The notes: a model not told the origin generated them from the sequence alone. Positions 49,239 through 59,355 are shown, counted from the first letter of the stretch. The stretch: 64,000 bases of DNA from an uncultured Collinsella sp. (GCA_900762355.1 CAAFGE010000016.1:5431-69430), one strand, 5' to 3'. Made by a program: numbers and translations.

Positions 49239-51224
49239 TTAGTTTTGGCTGAAGAACGGAAACTGCCTCGGATCAACCGGCGGATGCGGCATCGGCGTGC
49301 CCTGGGGCCCACTCTGCGGTCCGCCCTGGCCGCCCATCATCTTATCGATGGCGTCCTGGACCTCGCCCTCAAACTTCTTCATGCCCTCGTGCAGGCGGCG
49401 CTGGCCGTCCTCGGAGCGCAGCTCCTCCATCTGCTCGGGCGAAATACCCAATAGATCACCCAGTATGCCCATCATCTCGCCACGCATGCGCTCGCTTGTA
49501 TCCTCGTCGGCAAAACGACGCACCTCAGCGCGTGCCAGCGAATCGACCGTCATGCGTTCCTTGCCGCTCAGCCCCAGGTCGGACCATGCAAGCATGTACG
49601 GCCAGGCGCGCTCGGCAAACGAACGGGCCGAGACGATTGGCGCCGTCGGCAGCTGGCGGCGAGCCGCCTCTCCCTGGCGCACGAGCATCAGCAGCAACGA
49701 ACATGCCTCGGGCTTGCCGGTGGCCATCGGAATGTCGTCGAAGGGACGGTTGCGGTCCACGTGCGACTCGAGCGTGCCATCGACCTCGCCCGGCTCGAGC
49801 CCGCCGAGCAGCTGCGCCGCGCGGTCGAGCATGTCGACCGGACCGTCAAGCGTCGAGAGCGCTTGCGCCAGCACGCGCTCCATGCAATCCTCCACCGCGT
49901 TGAGCGTCACGAGCTCCTGCGGCACCACGGCAGACGTACGGTTGCGTACGCGCGCCACAAACTCGAGCGTCGACAGGTATACGTCGCCAAAGGGCGCATA
50001 ATCGCCCTGGTAGCCACCGCAAAGCGCGGGCGCCGCCAGCGCGTACTCAGTTTTGGACAGCGGGCTCAACGCCATCGCACCCAGCTCGAGCGCCGAATCC
50101 TCCAGCATGAGGCCCAGCGTACGAGAGCGCAGGCGCTCGGCGTCGCCCGCCGACACATCGCGGTCGAGCACACGCGCCGCATCCGGCGCATCGCGCTCAA
50201 CCGTGCGAATATGCAGGCGCTCGGCAATGGCGCGAACGGCGGCGCAGCGGGCAGCCTCGGCCTCCTCCTGCGCCGGCGTAAAGATGCGGTTGCGTCCCAG
50301 CACCAGGCCGATCACGTTTCGCGGACCCAGAGCGTCGACGGCAAGCGCCGCCAGCAGGGACGACGGCAAATCGCCCTCGAGCGCCACCACGGCGCGCGAC
50401 GTACCATGGGCGCGGGCGTTATCGCGAACGGCGAGCACCAGCGCCTGCCACAGCCATTCCTCGGAGCGAAACTCGGGCAGCTCGTGGTCCTCCAAGGCAT
50501 CGAGCATCACGCCGCGCTGGATCTCCTGAACCAGTAGGCTCTCCTCAAAACACGGCGCCTGGGCCACCACGCGGCCGCAGTCGTCGAGCACAAACGAGCC
50601 GCCGGTATACACCGACTCGTCGTACGCACCGACCGGCGCCATGCAGGCAAACCACACGCTGCGCTTGGATGCGATCTTGCGGTAGGCTCCGCTGCGCACG
50701 GCGGCAATCGCAGCGGTCTCGCGGTCGGTCATATCGAATGCGTTGAACTGGAAATAGGCAATGAGGTCGACGCCAGTCGGCAGCATCTCGAGCTCGCGGT
50801 CCAAGTCGAAGATCACCGCGATGCGCACGCCGTCCACGTCGAACACCGGCGGAGCCCAACGCGCGTCGTTGCTCTCGCCACGCTGCAGGGCAATGCTCGC
50901 ACGCGCGGGTACCACGCGACCGTCCTTGAGCATCATATAGTCGAGCAGGGGCTGGCCCTCAAACGAAACCGCCGCGGGCACGATGCAGATCATATCGAGC
51001 TCTTGGATGCGCTCGGCGACGCCGGTCAAGCCGGCAAGCATGTCGTGCTCAAAATCGGCAGCGCCCACCAGGCCGCCGGGCAAGGCTCCCATAAAGAGCG
51101 GAGCCGGCACGCACAGCACGCGCGCACCGCGCTCGTGGGCCAGACGCGCCTGGTCCTCGATGCGACCGCAGATACCCTCAATATCACCCAGGCGTATATC
51201 GATCTGTGCAAGTGCGAGCTTCAT
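49239..51224 (-). CDS. Degenerate glutamine-dependent NAD synthetase homologue
   Basis: 661 aa with the NadE layout: an N-terminal nitrilase-like glutaminase domain (1-250) and a C-terminal synthetase domain, plus a Gln/Gly/Pro-rich tail (about 625-661). Key catalytic residues are missing: the nitrilase Glu is Ala (VPAPLF, position 41), the Cys is Phe (VIFDLD, position 139), and the P-loop SGGxDS reads EGDLPSS (283-289). The conserved NKSE-type segment is LSPLSKTEYALA, while GGYQGDYAPFGDVY keeps the shape of the synthetase. So both active sites look dead and it should act as a scaffold, sensor or regulatory protein. A true NadE is expected elsewhere in the genome. RBS GGAAAGGG. Confidence 0.72.
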   Translation of the reverse strand: MKLALAQIDIRLGDIEGICGRIEDQARLAHERGARVLCVPAPLFMGALPGGLVGAADFEHDMLAGLTGVAERIQELDMICIVPAAVSFEGQPLLDYMMLKDGRVVPARASIALQRGESNDARWAPPVFDVDGVRIAVIFDLDRELEMLPTGVDLIAYFQFNAFDMTDRETAAIAAVRSGAYRKIASKRSVWFACMAPVGAYDESVYTGGSFVLDDCGRVVAQAPCFEESLLVQEIQRGVMLDALEDHELPEFRSEEWLWQALVLAVRDNARAHGTSRAVVALEGDLPSSLLAALAVDALGPRNVIGLVLGRNRIFTPAQEEAEAARCAAVRAIAERLHIRTVERDAPDAARVLDRDVSAGDAERLRSRTLGLMLEDSALELGAMALSPLSKTEYALAAPALCGGYQGDYAPFGDVYLSTLEFVARVRNRTSAVVPQELVTLNAVEDCMERVLAQALSTLDGPVDMLDRAAQLLGGLEPGEVDGTLESHVDRNRPFDDIPMATGKPEACSLLLMLVRQGEAARRQLPTAPIVSARSFAERAWPYMLAWSDLGLSGKERMTVDSLARAEVRRFADEDTSERMRGEMMGILGDLLGISPEQMEELRSEDGQRRLHEGMKKFEGEVQDAIDKMMGGQGGPQSGPQGTPMPHPPVDPRQFPFFSQN

Positions 51225-51341
51225 GGCTCAGCCCTTTCCGTCGTAAACCGTCGCTATCGCAGTAAAAGCGCCGGCCGCAAGATGCAGTCGGCGCTTGCAT
51301 GTGCATATGCTAGCTATGATACCCCGAGCGGGGGCGCGCTC

Positions 51342-51704
51342 CTAGAACGTCGCGGACCACAGCCCGTGCAGGTTGCAATAGGCATAGACGGTACCGGTCT
51401 TGGAGCCGCCGGCAAAAAACGTCGAGGGCTTCATGCCGGGCTGGAGGTAATGGACCTCCAGACGGCCCTCGGCCTCAAGGGCGATCCACTCAATATAGTG
51501 CTCGGGCACCATAGGATGCTCGACCGAGCCCACGCGCGCACGGATCACATGACCGTCGCGCTCGCTCTCGACGACCGGCACGTGCTTCTCGTGCGCCGCG
51601 TCCTCGGTGTTCGCGGTCAGCTCCGTGCAACCGGCGGGGGTTGCAACGTCGTTGCCAAGGGCAGCAATGAGCTTGCCGTCGGGGTCCTTAAAGAATTTCG
51701 CCAT
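51342..51704 (-). CDS. Superoxide reductase (neelaredoxin/desulfoferrodoxin type)
   Basis: Reduces superoxide to peroxide in anaerobes without producing oxygen. 120 aa, start MAKFFKDPDG with AAAGGAG. The Fe(His)4Cys centre ligands can be placed: H41 in EKHVPV, H63 and H69 in VEHPMVPEHYIEW, and C110 with H113 in YCNLHG near the C-terminus. The N-terminal rubredoxin-like CxxC domain of desulfoferrodoxin is absent, so it is the single-iron neelaredoxin type. Monocistronic between the NAD-synthetase homologue and the SNF2 gene. It supports an anaerobic life style. Confidence 0.9.
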   Translation of the reverse strand: MAKFFKDPDGKLIAALGNDVATPAGCTELTANTEDAAHEKHVPVVESERDGHVIRARVGSVEHPMVPEHYIEWIALEAEGRLEVHYLQPGMKPSTFFAGGSKTGTVYAYCNLHGLWSATF

Positions 51705-51854
51705 GATGTTCTCCTTTGCTGATGTGCCGATGTTCTCGATGGTTCTTATGCCCAAAGGCAGGCGAACCATCCACGACATGGCAAATGAACACATAACGAG
51801 CGGGGACGATGGGGCAACGTGCGCTATCCGCCCTGGCGGCCCCACCCGAGCGGG

Positions 51855-54800
51855 CTAGCGCCCGTCGCCGCCGAGCAGCGCCAGAACATCCTCACGGGTA
51901 AACAGCGCCGAGGAGATGCCGTCGCCGCCGAGCACGCTGTTGACCAGGTCGCGTTTGGACTCCTGCATCTGCATGATGCGCTCCTCAATCGTGTCCTTGG
52001 CGATGAGCTTGTACACGGTCACGGTATGTTGCTGGCCAATACGGTGCGCTCGGTCGGTCGCCTGGTCCTGTGCGGCCACGTTCCACCACGGGTCGTAGTG
52101 AATGACCACATCGGCGGCCGTCAGGTTAAGGCCAACGCCGCCCGCCTTGAGCGAGATCAGAAACACCGGCACCTCGCCCGCCTGGAACTGCGCGACCATC
52201 TTGGCGCGGCTCTCCTTGGACGAAGCGCCCGTGAGCTTAAGAAAGCCGATGTCCTCCTTGGCCAGGCGCTTGCCAATGATATCGAGCATGCCCGTGAACT
52301 GGCTGAACAGCAGAATGTGGTGCCCGCCGTCGAGCGCACCGTGCACGAGCTCCATGCAAGCGTCGAGTTTGGCGCTCCCCGCCTTGTAGTCCTCGTAGTG
52401 TAGATGCGGGTCGCAGCAGATCTGGCGCAGCTTGGTGAGCTCGGCGAGTACCTTGAGCTTGTCCTTCTTAAACTCGGATGCCTCGCGGTGCTGCACCTGC
52501 TGGGCGATGCGGTCCTGGTTTGCCAGGTAAAGCTTGCGCTGCTCGCCGGTGAGCTGTGCCATGACGGTGTCCTCGATCTTCTCGGGCAGATCGGCCACCA
52601 CGTCTTCCTTGACACGGCGCAGCACAAACGGCGACACGAGCGCCTGCAGGCGAGCGGCGCTATCGCCCTCGGCGTGCTCGACCGGGCTTTCGAAGCGCTT
52701 GGCAAACGACTCGCGCGTCCCCAAAAGGCCCGGCATCAAAAAGTCGAAGATGCTCCAGAACTCGGACAGGCGGTTTTCGATGGGCGTGCCCGTCAGGGCA
52801 AAGCGCACACCGGCCGGCAGGCGCTTGGCGGCGCGCGCTACCTGCGTGAGCGGGTTTTTAATGTACTGGGCCTCGTCGAGCACCACGCGGGCAAAGTCCT
52901 GCTCGGCATACTCGTCGATATCGCGGCGCATGAGGTCATACGACGTCACGACCACGTTATGCTCGTCGGCGCCGGCTATCTGCACGCGGCGCTGCACCTT
53001 GGCACCCACAATGGCGCACACGTCGAGCGACGGGGCGAAGCGCTCCAGCTCGGCAGTCCAGTTATACACGAGCGACGCAGGGCACACCACGAGCGTGGGC
53101 TTGGCGTCCCCCGCCTCCACGCGCGCCAGGATATGTGCGATCATCTGCAGCGTTTTGCCCAGGCCCATATCGTCGGCCAAGATGCCGCCGAGGCCCAGAT
53201 GCTCAAGCGAGCCGAGCCACTGGTAGCCATCGACCTGATAGCCGCGCAGTGTGGCCTTGAGCGAGACCGGCACCGTAAAGTCCATCTTGCCGAGCGTGTC
53301 CAGGCGCTCGACGGTGCGGCGGAACGCGGCGTCGCGATCGGCCTCAAGCGCCGGCGTGCGCGCGAGCATGCTGTCGACAAACAGGGTACTCGACGCGGGA
53401 AGCGACACGCCGTCGAGCAGATCGACGGCATCGACGCCCAGGTCCTCGGCAAGACCAAACGCGGCGCGGGCACCCTCGTCCAGGCGTACGATGTCGCCGG
53501 ACGTCAGGCGCGCGAATGTCTGGTGACGCTTGTAGGAGTCGAGGTAGATGGCAAGGTCTGCCGCCGAAAGGCCGCTCGCGCCCAGTTCGACGTCGAGCAG
53601 GTTACTCTTGACGGTTGCACGCACCGAAAGCTTGGGCGCAGGGCGGACCGAGATCTGGCGTAGGCGGTCGCTGAGCATGACCTCGCCCAGCTCGGACAGG
53701 GCAGACAGGCCCTCGGTGAGCAGGCAGAACACGCTCTCGTCGTCGCGCTCCTCAAACGCCAGGCCGCCCTCGTAAAAGTCGAAATACAGTGCCGCCGTGT
53801 CCATAACGCGAAACTCTGCCACCTCGTCGCGCGGCGGCACGCCCGGACGCCACTCTTCGAAGGGGCTGCCCGGAGCGCCCAAGCTAAAGAGGTCTGCCGA
53901 CCAATCACCATAGGCAACCGTAATCTTGCAGGTCACAAGCCCATCGTCGACACCGATTGCCATGGCAAAGCTCGGCTCGGGCGCCACGGTGTCGAGCACG
54001 GCGGGAGCGGTGAGGTCGGTGTATTCGCGCAGCACGGGCAGCGCCATGCGGCAGAATTCGCCCACCTGCTCGGCGGCGATATGGACCGGCGTGCGACAGG
54101 GCAGCAGACGCGACAGAAACGGTGCGGCATGCTGGGCAAACGCCGCATCGGCGCGGCGCGCGCGGTGCGTGTCGACCAGATAGGCAACGTCGCCCGAGAC
54201 AAAGCAGTACATATCGGCGGGCAGGCGCAGATCGTAGCTGCCACCAGCCGCCGGCGCAATCTTGGCGGCGAGGAGCGGTGGTTGTTTTGCCGAGGCCTCG
54301 TCCTCCCCCACCGGCGACAACTCAACCGCTACCTCGTAGGAACGATGCGTCGTCGTTCCCCGCGACCAGGCGGGCTCAAAAGAAATGGTCCGGCCACGCA
54401 GCAGGTCCAGCATGTATACGATGTCATGCTCGGACAGCGGCAGCTGACGCTCGGCGACAAAACCGCTACGCGCAAAGTCGTACGACGCCGAGCGTGAGCT
54501 CGTGATGTCGTAAAGATAGGCAACCGTCGTCACAACAAGGTCGAGCAGGCGCACCGAAACCTCGTCGAAGGCCTCGGGCGCATGGACAAACGTGAGCTTC
54601 TTGCCGTACGAGAACGTGCCCCCGCGCGCGTAGGCGGCGGCCATGCCGTCGATATCCTTGACCACGTAGGACACCGAGCCGCAGCGGATGCGAAGCTCGA
54701 GCGCCCAGCTAAAGCGGTCGGCAAACAGCGGATTGTAGTACGGCACCAGCGAGGGCTCCAACACCGCCTTGGGGGCATCGGGGTCGACAGCGCCGGCGAG

Positions 54801-55319
54801 CTTGCGGCGCATGCCCGCCAACTCATCCATGCGCGCGTCCGAAAGATCGGAGAGCGCCTTCATGAGGCTCGGGCTCGTGGGAACTGGCGCCGGGAAGGGA
54901 AAGTTAGGGTTGACCGCCGGTGCGGCGGACGCGGGACGCACGGCTTGCTTGGGCGCCGCCGTAAACGTGCGGACCGGCGTGCGCAGGCCCTCGACGGGCT
55001 CAATGCCGCTGGCGTCCAGATACGCTAGCGCCGTGGCGATGGCGTGCTTGCACATGCCGGGGTAGCGATAGGCAGCGGGGCAATCGCAGTCGTAGTCGAT
55101 CACCTCGTGCTCGTCCATGTCGAGCGCCACGTGCGTCTTGTACAGGTCACCGCGCGAGCCGCGCACCGAGCCCTCGACCGTCACGTTCTTGGAGAAGCGC
55201 GAGCCGCTGTCCTCGATCGACAGCACGGCGCCGTTGAGCATGAGCGAGCGGCCCTTCATAAAGGTGCCGCTCAGCGCCGCCTCTTTCCGGAGCGCCTGCA
55301 CAAACGTCCCCTGCGCCAT
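51855..55319 (-). CDS. SNF2-family helicase with SWIM zinc finger
   Basis: 1154 aa DNA-dependent ATPase. N-terminal SWIM motif CDCPAAYRYPGMCKH (zinc Cys/His set, about residues 79-93), a middle domain of about 580 residues typical of bacterial SNF2_assoc proteins, then the SF2 motor: Walker A DDMGLGKTLQM (K722), motif II DEAQYIKN, motif III LTGTPIENRL, and the second RecA lobe with SQFTGMLDIIGKRL, SLKAGGVGLNLTAADVV and the QATDRAHRIGQ motif. Acts in transcription-linked or recombination-linked DNA remodelling. The start MAQGTFVQAL follows TTGGAGGAAG; the family B palindrome lies 22 nt upstream. Confidence 0.93.
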   Translation of the reverse strand: MAQGTFVQALRKEAALSGTFMKGRSLMLNGAVLSIEDSGSRFSKNVTVEGSVRGSRGDLYKTHVALDMDEHEVIDYDCDCPAAYRYPGMCKHAIATALAYLDASGIEPVEGLRTPVRTFTAAPKQAVRPASAAPAVNPNFPFPAPVPTSPSLMKALSDLSDARMDELAGMRRKLAGAVDPDAPKAVLEPSLVPYYNPLFADRFSWALELRIRCGSVSYVVKDIDGMAAAYARGGTFSYGKKLTFVHAPEAFDEVSVRLLDLVVTTVAYLYDITSSRSASYDFARSGFVAERQLPLSEHDIVYMLDLLRGRTISFEPAWSRGTTTHRSYEVAVELSPVGEDEASAKQPPLLAAKIAPAAGGSYDLRLPADMYCFVSGDVAYLVDTHRARRADAAFAQHAAPFLSRLLPCRTPVHIAAEQVGEFCRMALPVLREYTDLTAPAVLDTVAPEPSFAMAIGVDDGLVTCKITVAYGDWSADLFSLGAPGSPFEEWRPGVPPRDEVAEFRVMDTAALYFDFYEGGLAFEERDDESVFCLLTEGLSALSELGEVMLSDRLRQISVRPAPKLSVRATVKSNLLDVELGASGLSAADLAIYLDSYKRHQTFARLTSGDIVRLDEGARAAFGLAEDLGVDAVDLLDGVSLPASSTLFVDSMLARTPALEADRDAAFRRTVERLDTLGKMDFTVPVSLKATLRGYQVDGYQWLGSLEHLGLGGILADDMGLGKTLQMIAHILARVEAGDAKPTLVVCPASLVYNWTAELERFAPSLDVCAIVGAKVQRRVQIAGADEHNVVVTSYDLMRRDIDEYAEQDFARVVLDEAQYIKNPLTQVARAAKRLPAGVRFALTGTPIENRLSEFWSIFDFLMPGLLGTRESFAKRFESPVEHAEGDSAARLQALVSPFVLRRVKEDVVADLPEKIEDTVMAQLTGEQRKLYLANQDRIAQQVQHREASEFKKDKLKVLAELTKLRQICCDPHLHYEDYKAGSAKLDACMELVHGALDGGHHILLFSQFTGMLDIIGKRLAKEDIGFLKLTGASSKESRAKMVAQFQAGEVPVFLISLKAGGVGLNLTAADVVIHYDPWWNVAAQDQATDRAHRIGQQHTVTVYKLIAKDTIEERIMQMQESKRDLVNSVLGGDGISSALFTREDVLALLGGDGR

Positions 55320-55340
55320 CACTTCCTCCAATCTCACCCG

Positions 55341-55467
55341 GGGTAGCTAATTTGGGACGGGGCTATTTTAGCTACCCCCATATGTCGGTTGAGATGTATT
55401 CCGACCCCGACTCATTCGCCGTCAGTCAAAGGGTAGCTAAAATAGCCCCGTCCCAAATTAGCTACCC
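55341..55467. repeat. Perfect 37-bp inverted repeat, family B
   Basis: Arms 55341-55377 and 55431-55467 are exact inverse complements, with a 53-bp centre. Each arm is itself bounded by GGGTAGCTAA and TTAGCTACCC, so it is a palindrome with internal palindromes. Fragments occur at 13851-13907 and 59356-59377. It sits between the dnaE stop (14 bp away) and the SNF2 start region (22 bp away). It could be a terminator of dnaE, a replication/recombination hot spot or a mobile palindrome. Confidence 0.95.
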
Positions 55468-55480
55468 AGGCAAAATCATT

Positions 55481-58400
55481 TTAGATAACCGTCACGCGGC
55501 CTTGGTTACCCACAATGGCCTTGGCCTCGGCCAGCAGCGGAATCGAGCGCGCGTTAACCTTGGCAGGCACCTCGGCGCGCAGCACGCGCCCGTCCACCTG
55601 CTCGATAAAGATCTCCACGCGGTCGCCGCCCGGGTTGGTGGTGAGCACCGTGGCAAGACGCGCCATATTGCCCTGGCTGAAGCGGCTGTTGGGCACCATG
55701 ACCTCAAACACCTTAGGCTTGTTGTTCTCCTCGTTGAGCTCCAATGGCACGATCTCCTGCGCGATGATCTGGTCGCCGCGGTCCGAGCGCTCGAGCTTGC
55801 CCTTGATGCGCACAAAGGCGTCGGACAGCTGCGCGCCGGTCTCGGGATCGACCTCGCCGTACAGGTACCCCTCGGCCTCCTTATAGGTCTTGGGGAACAC
55901 GACGACGGTGGCCTCGCCTTCCATGTCCTCGAGCTGCACGATGCCCATGGGGTCGCCGTTTTTGGTCACGCGCTTGGACACGCTCGAGACCATACCGGCC
56001 CACCACAGCGCCTTGCCCTCGGGAATCTCCTGGTTGATGGTGCCGCCCGTAGGATTCTGAACTTCGTAGCCGGTGTCGATCTGCGAGAACGAAAAGTCGC
56101 GCGCTTTGCTGAGCGCATACTCAAACGGGCGCAGCGGGTGGTCCGAGACATAGATGCCCAGAACCTCCTTCTCCTGGCTCAGCTTGAGGTGGCGGTCCCA
56201 TTCCTGGCCGTCCGGATCGGGCACGCTGACCTCGAAACCCGAGCCCTCAACATCACCAAACATGTCGAAGAACGAGGTCTGGCCGCTCGCGCGGTCCTTC
56301 TGACGCTTTATCGCGGCGTCGATGATGTTCTCGGGGTTGTTCTTGTCCACAAAGTGCATCATCTGGCGGCGCGGATAGCCCGTGGAGTCGAAGGCACCTG
56401 CCTTGATCAGCGATTCGATCACGCGGCGGTTGGCCTGGCTCGAGTCCACGCGCTCGACAAAGTCGTGCAGCGTCTTAAACGGGCCGCCCGCCTCGCGCTC
56501 GGCGATAATCGCCTGCGCTACGCCGGTACCCACGCCGCGAATGCCGGCCAGGCCAAAGCGCACGCCCTCCTTGGTAGCCGTGAACTCGGTACCGGACTCG
56601 TTGACATCTGGCGAAAGCACGGGGATGCCGTCATGACGGCACGCCGAGACGTAGTGCACGATCTTGTCGGTCTTGCCCGTATAGGACGTCAGAACGGCCG
56701 CCATGTACTCGTGCGGATAGTGCGCCTTGAGCCACGCCGTCTGCATAACCAGGATGGCGTAGCCGGCGGAGTGCGACTTGTTGAAGGCGTAGGACGCGAA
56801 CTCAAGAACATCGTCCCAAATCTTCTGGGCGACCTCGCGCGTGTAGTTGTTCTTGATAGCGCCGTTCATCCAGTGGTCGTAGGTGGTCTCGTCCGAGCCA
56901 TCCTCCCAGTGGAGCACCGTCGACGTGAGCAGCTTGATCTTTTTCTTAGCCACGGGCTTACGGATACGCGAGTCCGATTCGCCCTTGGAGAAGCCGCACA
57001 TCTCGACGGAGATGAGCATAACCTGCTCCTGGTAGACCATGGTGCCGTAGGTTTCGCCCAGGATGTCGTCCAGACGGTCGTCGTAGGAGACAGCCGGCTC
57101 CTTGCCGTTCATACGGTTGATGTAGGACGAAACCATGCCGGCGCCCAGCGGGCCCGGGCGGTACAGGGCGATCAATGCTACGACGTGCTTGTACTCGGTG
57201 GGCTTCATGTTCTTGATCGTGGCCGTCATGCCGGCGGACTCGACCTGGAAGACGCCGGCGGTGTGGCCGGAGCCCATGAGCTTAAAGATCTCGGGGTCGT
57301 CAAAGGGAATCTCTTCCTCTTTGATGTCGATGCCGAAGTTCTTCTTGATGTTTGCTTTGGCCTTGGAGATAACCGTCAGCGTACGCAGGCCCAGGAAGTC
57401 CATCTTGAGCAAGCCCATGTCGGCAACGGTATGGCCCTCGTACTGGGTAATCTCGACGCCGCCCTTGGTGTCGAGCTTGGTGGGCACGTGTTCGTTGACG
57501 GGGTCACGGCAGATCAGAACGGCGCACGCGTGCACGCCCTCGCCACGGGTGAGGCCCTCGATCGAGAGCGCCGTGTCGATGATGCGGCGAGCGTCGTCGT
57601 CCTTTTTATAGGCCTCGGCAAAATCGGGGTTAAACAGATCTTCTTTGCCGGGTTGTTTGTCGAGCACCTGCTTGAGCTTGACCTTGGGGTCGCTCGAGAC
57701 CATCTTGGACAGGCGCTGGCCCATGTAGACCGGGTAGTCCAGGACGCGCGCGGCATCATTGATGGCCTGCTTGGCCTTGATGGTCGAGTAGGTGATGACG
57801 TGGGTGACCTTCTCGGGGCCGTAGAGCTGGCGAACGTGCTCCACGACCTCGAGGCGCCGCTCATCGTCGAAGTCCATATCGATATCGGGCATCTCGGTAC
57901 GCTGCGGGGAGAGGAACCTCTCAAACATCAGGCCGTTCTCGAGCGGGTCGAACGCGGTGATGTTCATGGCGTAGGCGACGATAGCGCCGGCGGCAGAACC
58001 ACGGCCGGGGCCGACGCCGATGCCGTTGTCCTTGGCCCATTGCACGTACTCGGCAACGATGAGGAAGTAGGCGGCAAAGCCCTTGTCGCAGATGACCTTG
58101 TATTCGTACTCAAAGCGCTCTTTGATGTTGACGCCACCGATCTCGCGCGTAGCCCAGTCGTCACCATAGTGCTGGCGCAGGCCCTTCTCGCACTCGCGGC
58201 GGAACTGGCTCTCGTGCGTCTCGCCGGGATCGAGCAGCGGGAAGCGCGGCAGGATGATGGAGTCCCAGTCCAGCTCCACGTAGCACTTGTCGGCGATCTC
58301 GAGCGTGTTGTCGCAGGCCTCAGGGCAATACGGGAACATCGCCCGCATCTCCTCCTCGGTCTTCATGTAAAACTCCGAGCCGGTCATGCGCATGCGGTTG

Positions 58401-59284
58401 GGGTCGTCGACCTTAGCGTTCATGCCGATGCACATGATGACGTCCTGCACGGGCGCGTCCTCGCGGCGCAGGTAGTGGAAGTCGTTGGTGGCGATGACCT
58501 TGACGCCCACCTGCTTGGCGATATCGATGAGCGTGCGGTCCATCTGCTCGTCGGTCAGGCCGTTGTCGGTGGTAATGCCGTGTTCCTGGATCTCGATATA
58601 AAAGTCGCCGGGGTCGAAGGTATCGCGGAAGGTCTCGGCCCATTTAATGGCGCCTTCCATGTCACCGCGGTCGATGTACTTGGGAATGATGCCGGCGATG
58701 CAGGCGCTCGTGCAAATCATGCCCTTGGCATGACGGCGCAGGTTGTCGAGCGTCACGCGCGGCTTGTAGTAAAAGCCCTGCACGGCGGCCTCGGAGACCG
58801 TCTGCATCAGGTTGACGTAGCCCTCCTGGTCCTTGGCCAGGAGGATCATGTGGTAGAGCTCGGGCTTATGGTCGCGGGCAAGGGTCTCGTCCGGCGTAAA
58901 GTAAACCTCGCAGCCAAAGATGGGCTTGATGACCAGAGGCGGCTTGAGCTCGTCGATGTTGCCCTTCTCGTCCCACATGGCCATGTCCTTCACATACTGG
59001 GCATGCTCGCGCGGGTTTGCCTCGGGATCGGGCTCCACCAGCTCGTCGCGGCGGTCCTTTTCCAAGAAGGCCTTGTCGTGGCTCCAGGTTTTGTACTCGG
59101 GCGTGTTGTGGTTGACGGCGTCGCAGGCCAGCGCCAGGTCGGGTACGCCGTACATGTAACCGTGGTCGGTAATGGCCACGGCAGGCATGCCAAGCTCAAC
59201 GGCACGGTTGACCATATCCTGGATACGGGTTGCGCCGTCGAGCATGGAGAAAACAGTGTGATTGTGCAGATGGACGAATGCCAT
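55481..59284 (-). CDS. dnaE: DNA polymerase III subunit alpha
   Basis: Replicative polymerase, 1267 aa. PHP domain at the N-terminus (HLHNHTVFS at 5-13, and ITDHGYMYG) with the metal-binding His/Asp set mostly retained; palm catalytic aspartates in MPDIDMDFDDERR (D467, D469), fingers (GVGPGRGSAAGA before, and YKHVVALIALYRPGPL after), the tandem helix-hairpin-helix region, an OB fold (MGIVQLEDMEGEATVVVFP) and the tau-binding C-terminus. Start with GGAGCT upstream. One standard dnaE-type copy, no exonuclease insertion. Confidence 0.97.
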   Translation of the reverse strand: MAFVHLHNHTVFSMLDGATRIQDMVNRAVELGMPAVAITDHGYMYGVPDLALACDAVNHNTPEYKTWSHDKAFLEKDRRDELVEPDPEANPREHAQYVKDMAMWDEKGNIDELKPPLVIKPIFGCEVYFTPDETLARDHKPELYHMILLAKDQEGYVNLMQTVSEAAVQGFYYKPRVTLDNLRRHAKGMICTSACIAGIIPKYIDRGDMEGAIKWAETFRDTFDPGDFYIEIQEHGITTDNGLTDEQMDRTLIDIAKQVGVKVIATNDFHYLRREDAPVQDVIMCIGMNAKVDDPNRMRMTGSEFYMKTEEEMRAMFPYCPEACDNTLEIADKCYVELDWDSIILPRFPLLDPGETHESQFRRECEKGLRQHYGDDWATREIGGVNIKERFEYEYKVICDKGFAAYFLIVAEYVQWAKDNGIGVGPGRGSAAGAIVAYAMNITAFDPLENGLMFERFLSPQRTEMPDIDMDFDDERRLEVVEHVRQLYGPEKVTHVITYSTIKAKQAINDAARVLDYPVYMGQRLSKMVSSDPKVKLKQVLDKQPGKEDLFNPDFAEAYKKDDDARRIIDTALSIEGLTRGEGVHACAVLICRDPVNEHVPTKLDTKGGVEITQYEGHTVADMGLLKMDFLGLRTLTVISKAKANIKKNFGIDIKEEEIPFDDPEIFKLMGSGHTAGVFQVESAGMTATIKNMKPTEYKHVVALIALYRPGPLGAGMVSSYINRMNGKEPAVSYDDRLDDILGETYGTMVYQEQVMLISVEMCGFSKGESDSRIRKPVAKKKIKLLTSTVLHWEDGSDETTYDHWMNGAIKNNYTREVAQKIWDDVLEFASYAFNKSHSAGYAILVMQTAWLKAHYPHEYMAAVLTSYTGKTDKIVHYVSACRHDGIPVLSPDVNESGTEFTATKEGVRFGLAGIRGVGTGVAQAIIAEREAGGPFKTLHDFVERVDSSQANRRVIESLIKAGAFDSTGYPRRQMMHFVDKNNPENIIDAAIKRQKDRASGQTSFFDMFGDVEGSGFEVSVPDPDGQEWDRHLKLSQEKEVLGIYVSDHPLRPFEYALSKARDFSFSQIDTGYEVQNPTGGTINQEIPEGKALWWAGMVSSVSKRVTKNGDPMGIVQLEDMEGEATVVVFPKTYKEAEGYLYGEVDPETGAQLSDAFVRIKGKLERSDRGDQIIAQEIVPLELNEENNKPKVFEVMVPNSRFSQGNMARLATVLTTNPGGDRVEIFIEQVDGRVLRAEVPAKVNARSIPLLAEAKAIVGNQGRVTVI

Positions 59285-59355
59285 GTGATGAGCTCCGATG
59301 CGGGTTCGTGTTCTGACTGAACGATTTTACCCCACGGCACGGACGCCCACCGAAA

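Noticed and set aside
49239..51224. Functional NAD synthetase
   Set aside because: Catalytic Glu, Cys and P-loop residues are all missing, so the plain name would mislead.
55352..59320. A 1322-codon open frame on the plus strand
   Set aside because: Exact antisense shadow of dnaE, whose PHP and palm motifs are intact; no RBS and a low-complexity Val/Leu/Gly/His-rich translation typical of the reverse of a G+C-rich gene.
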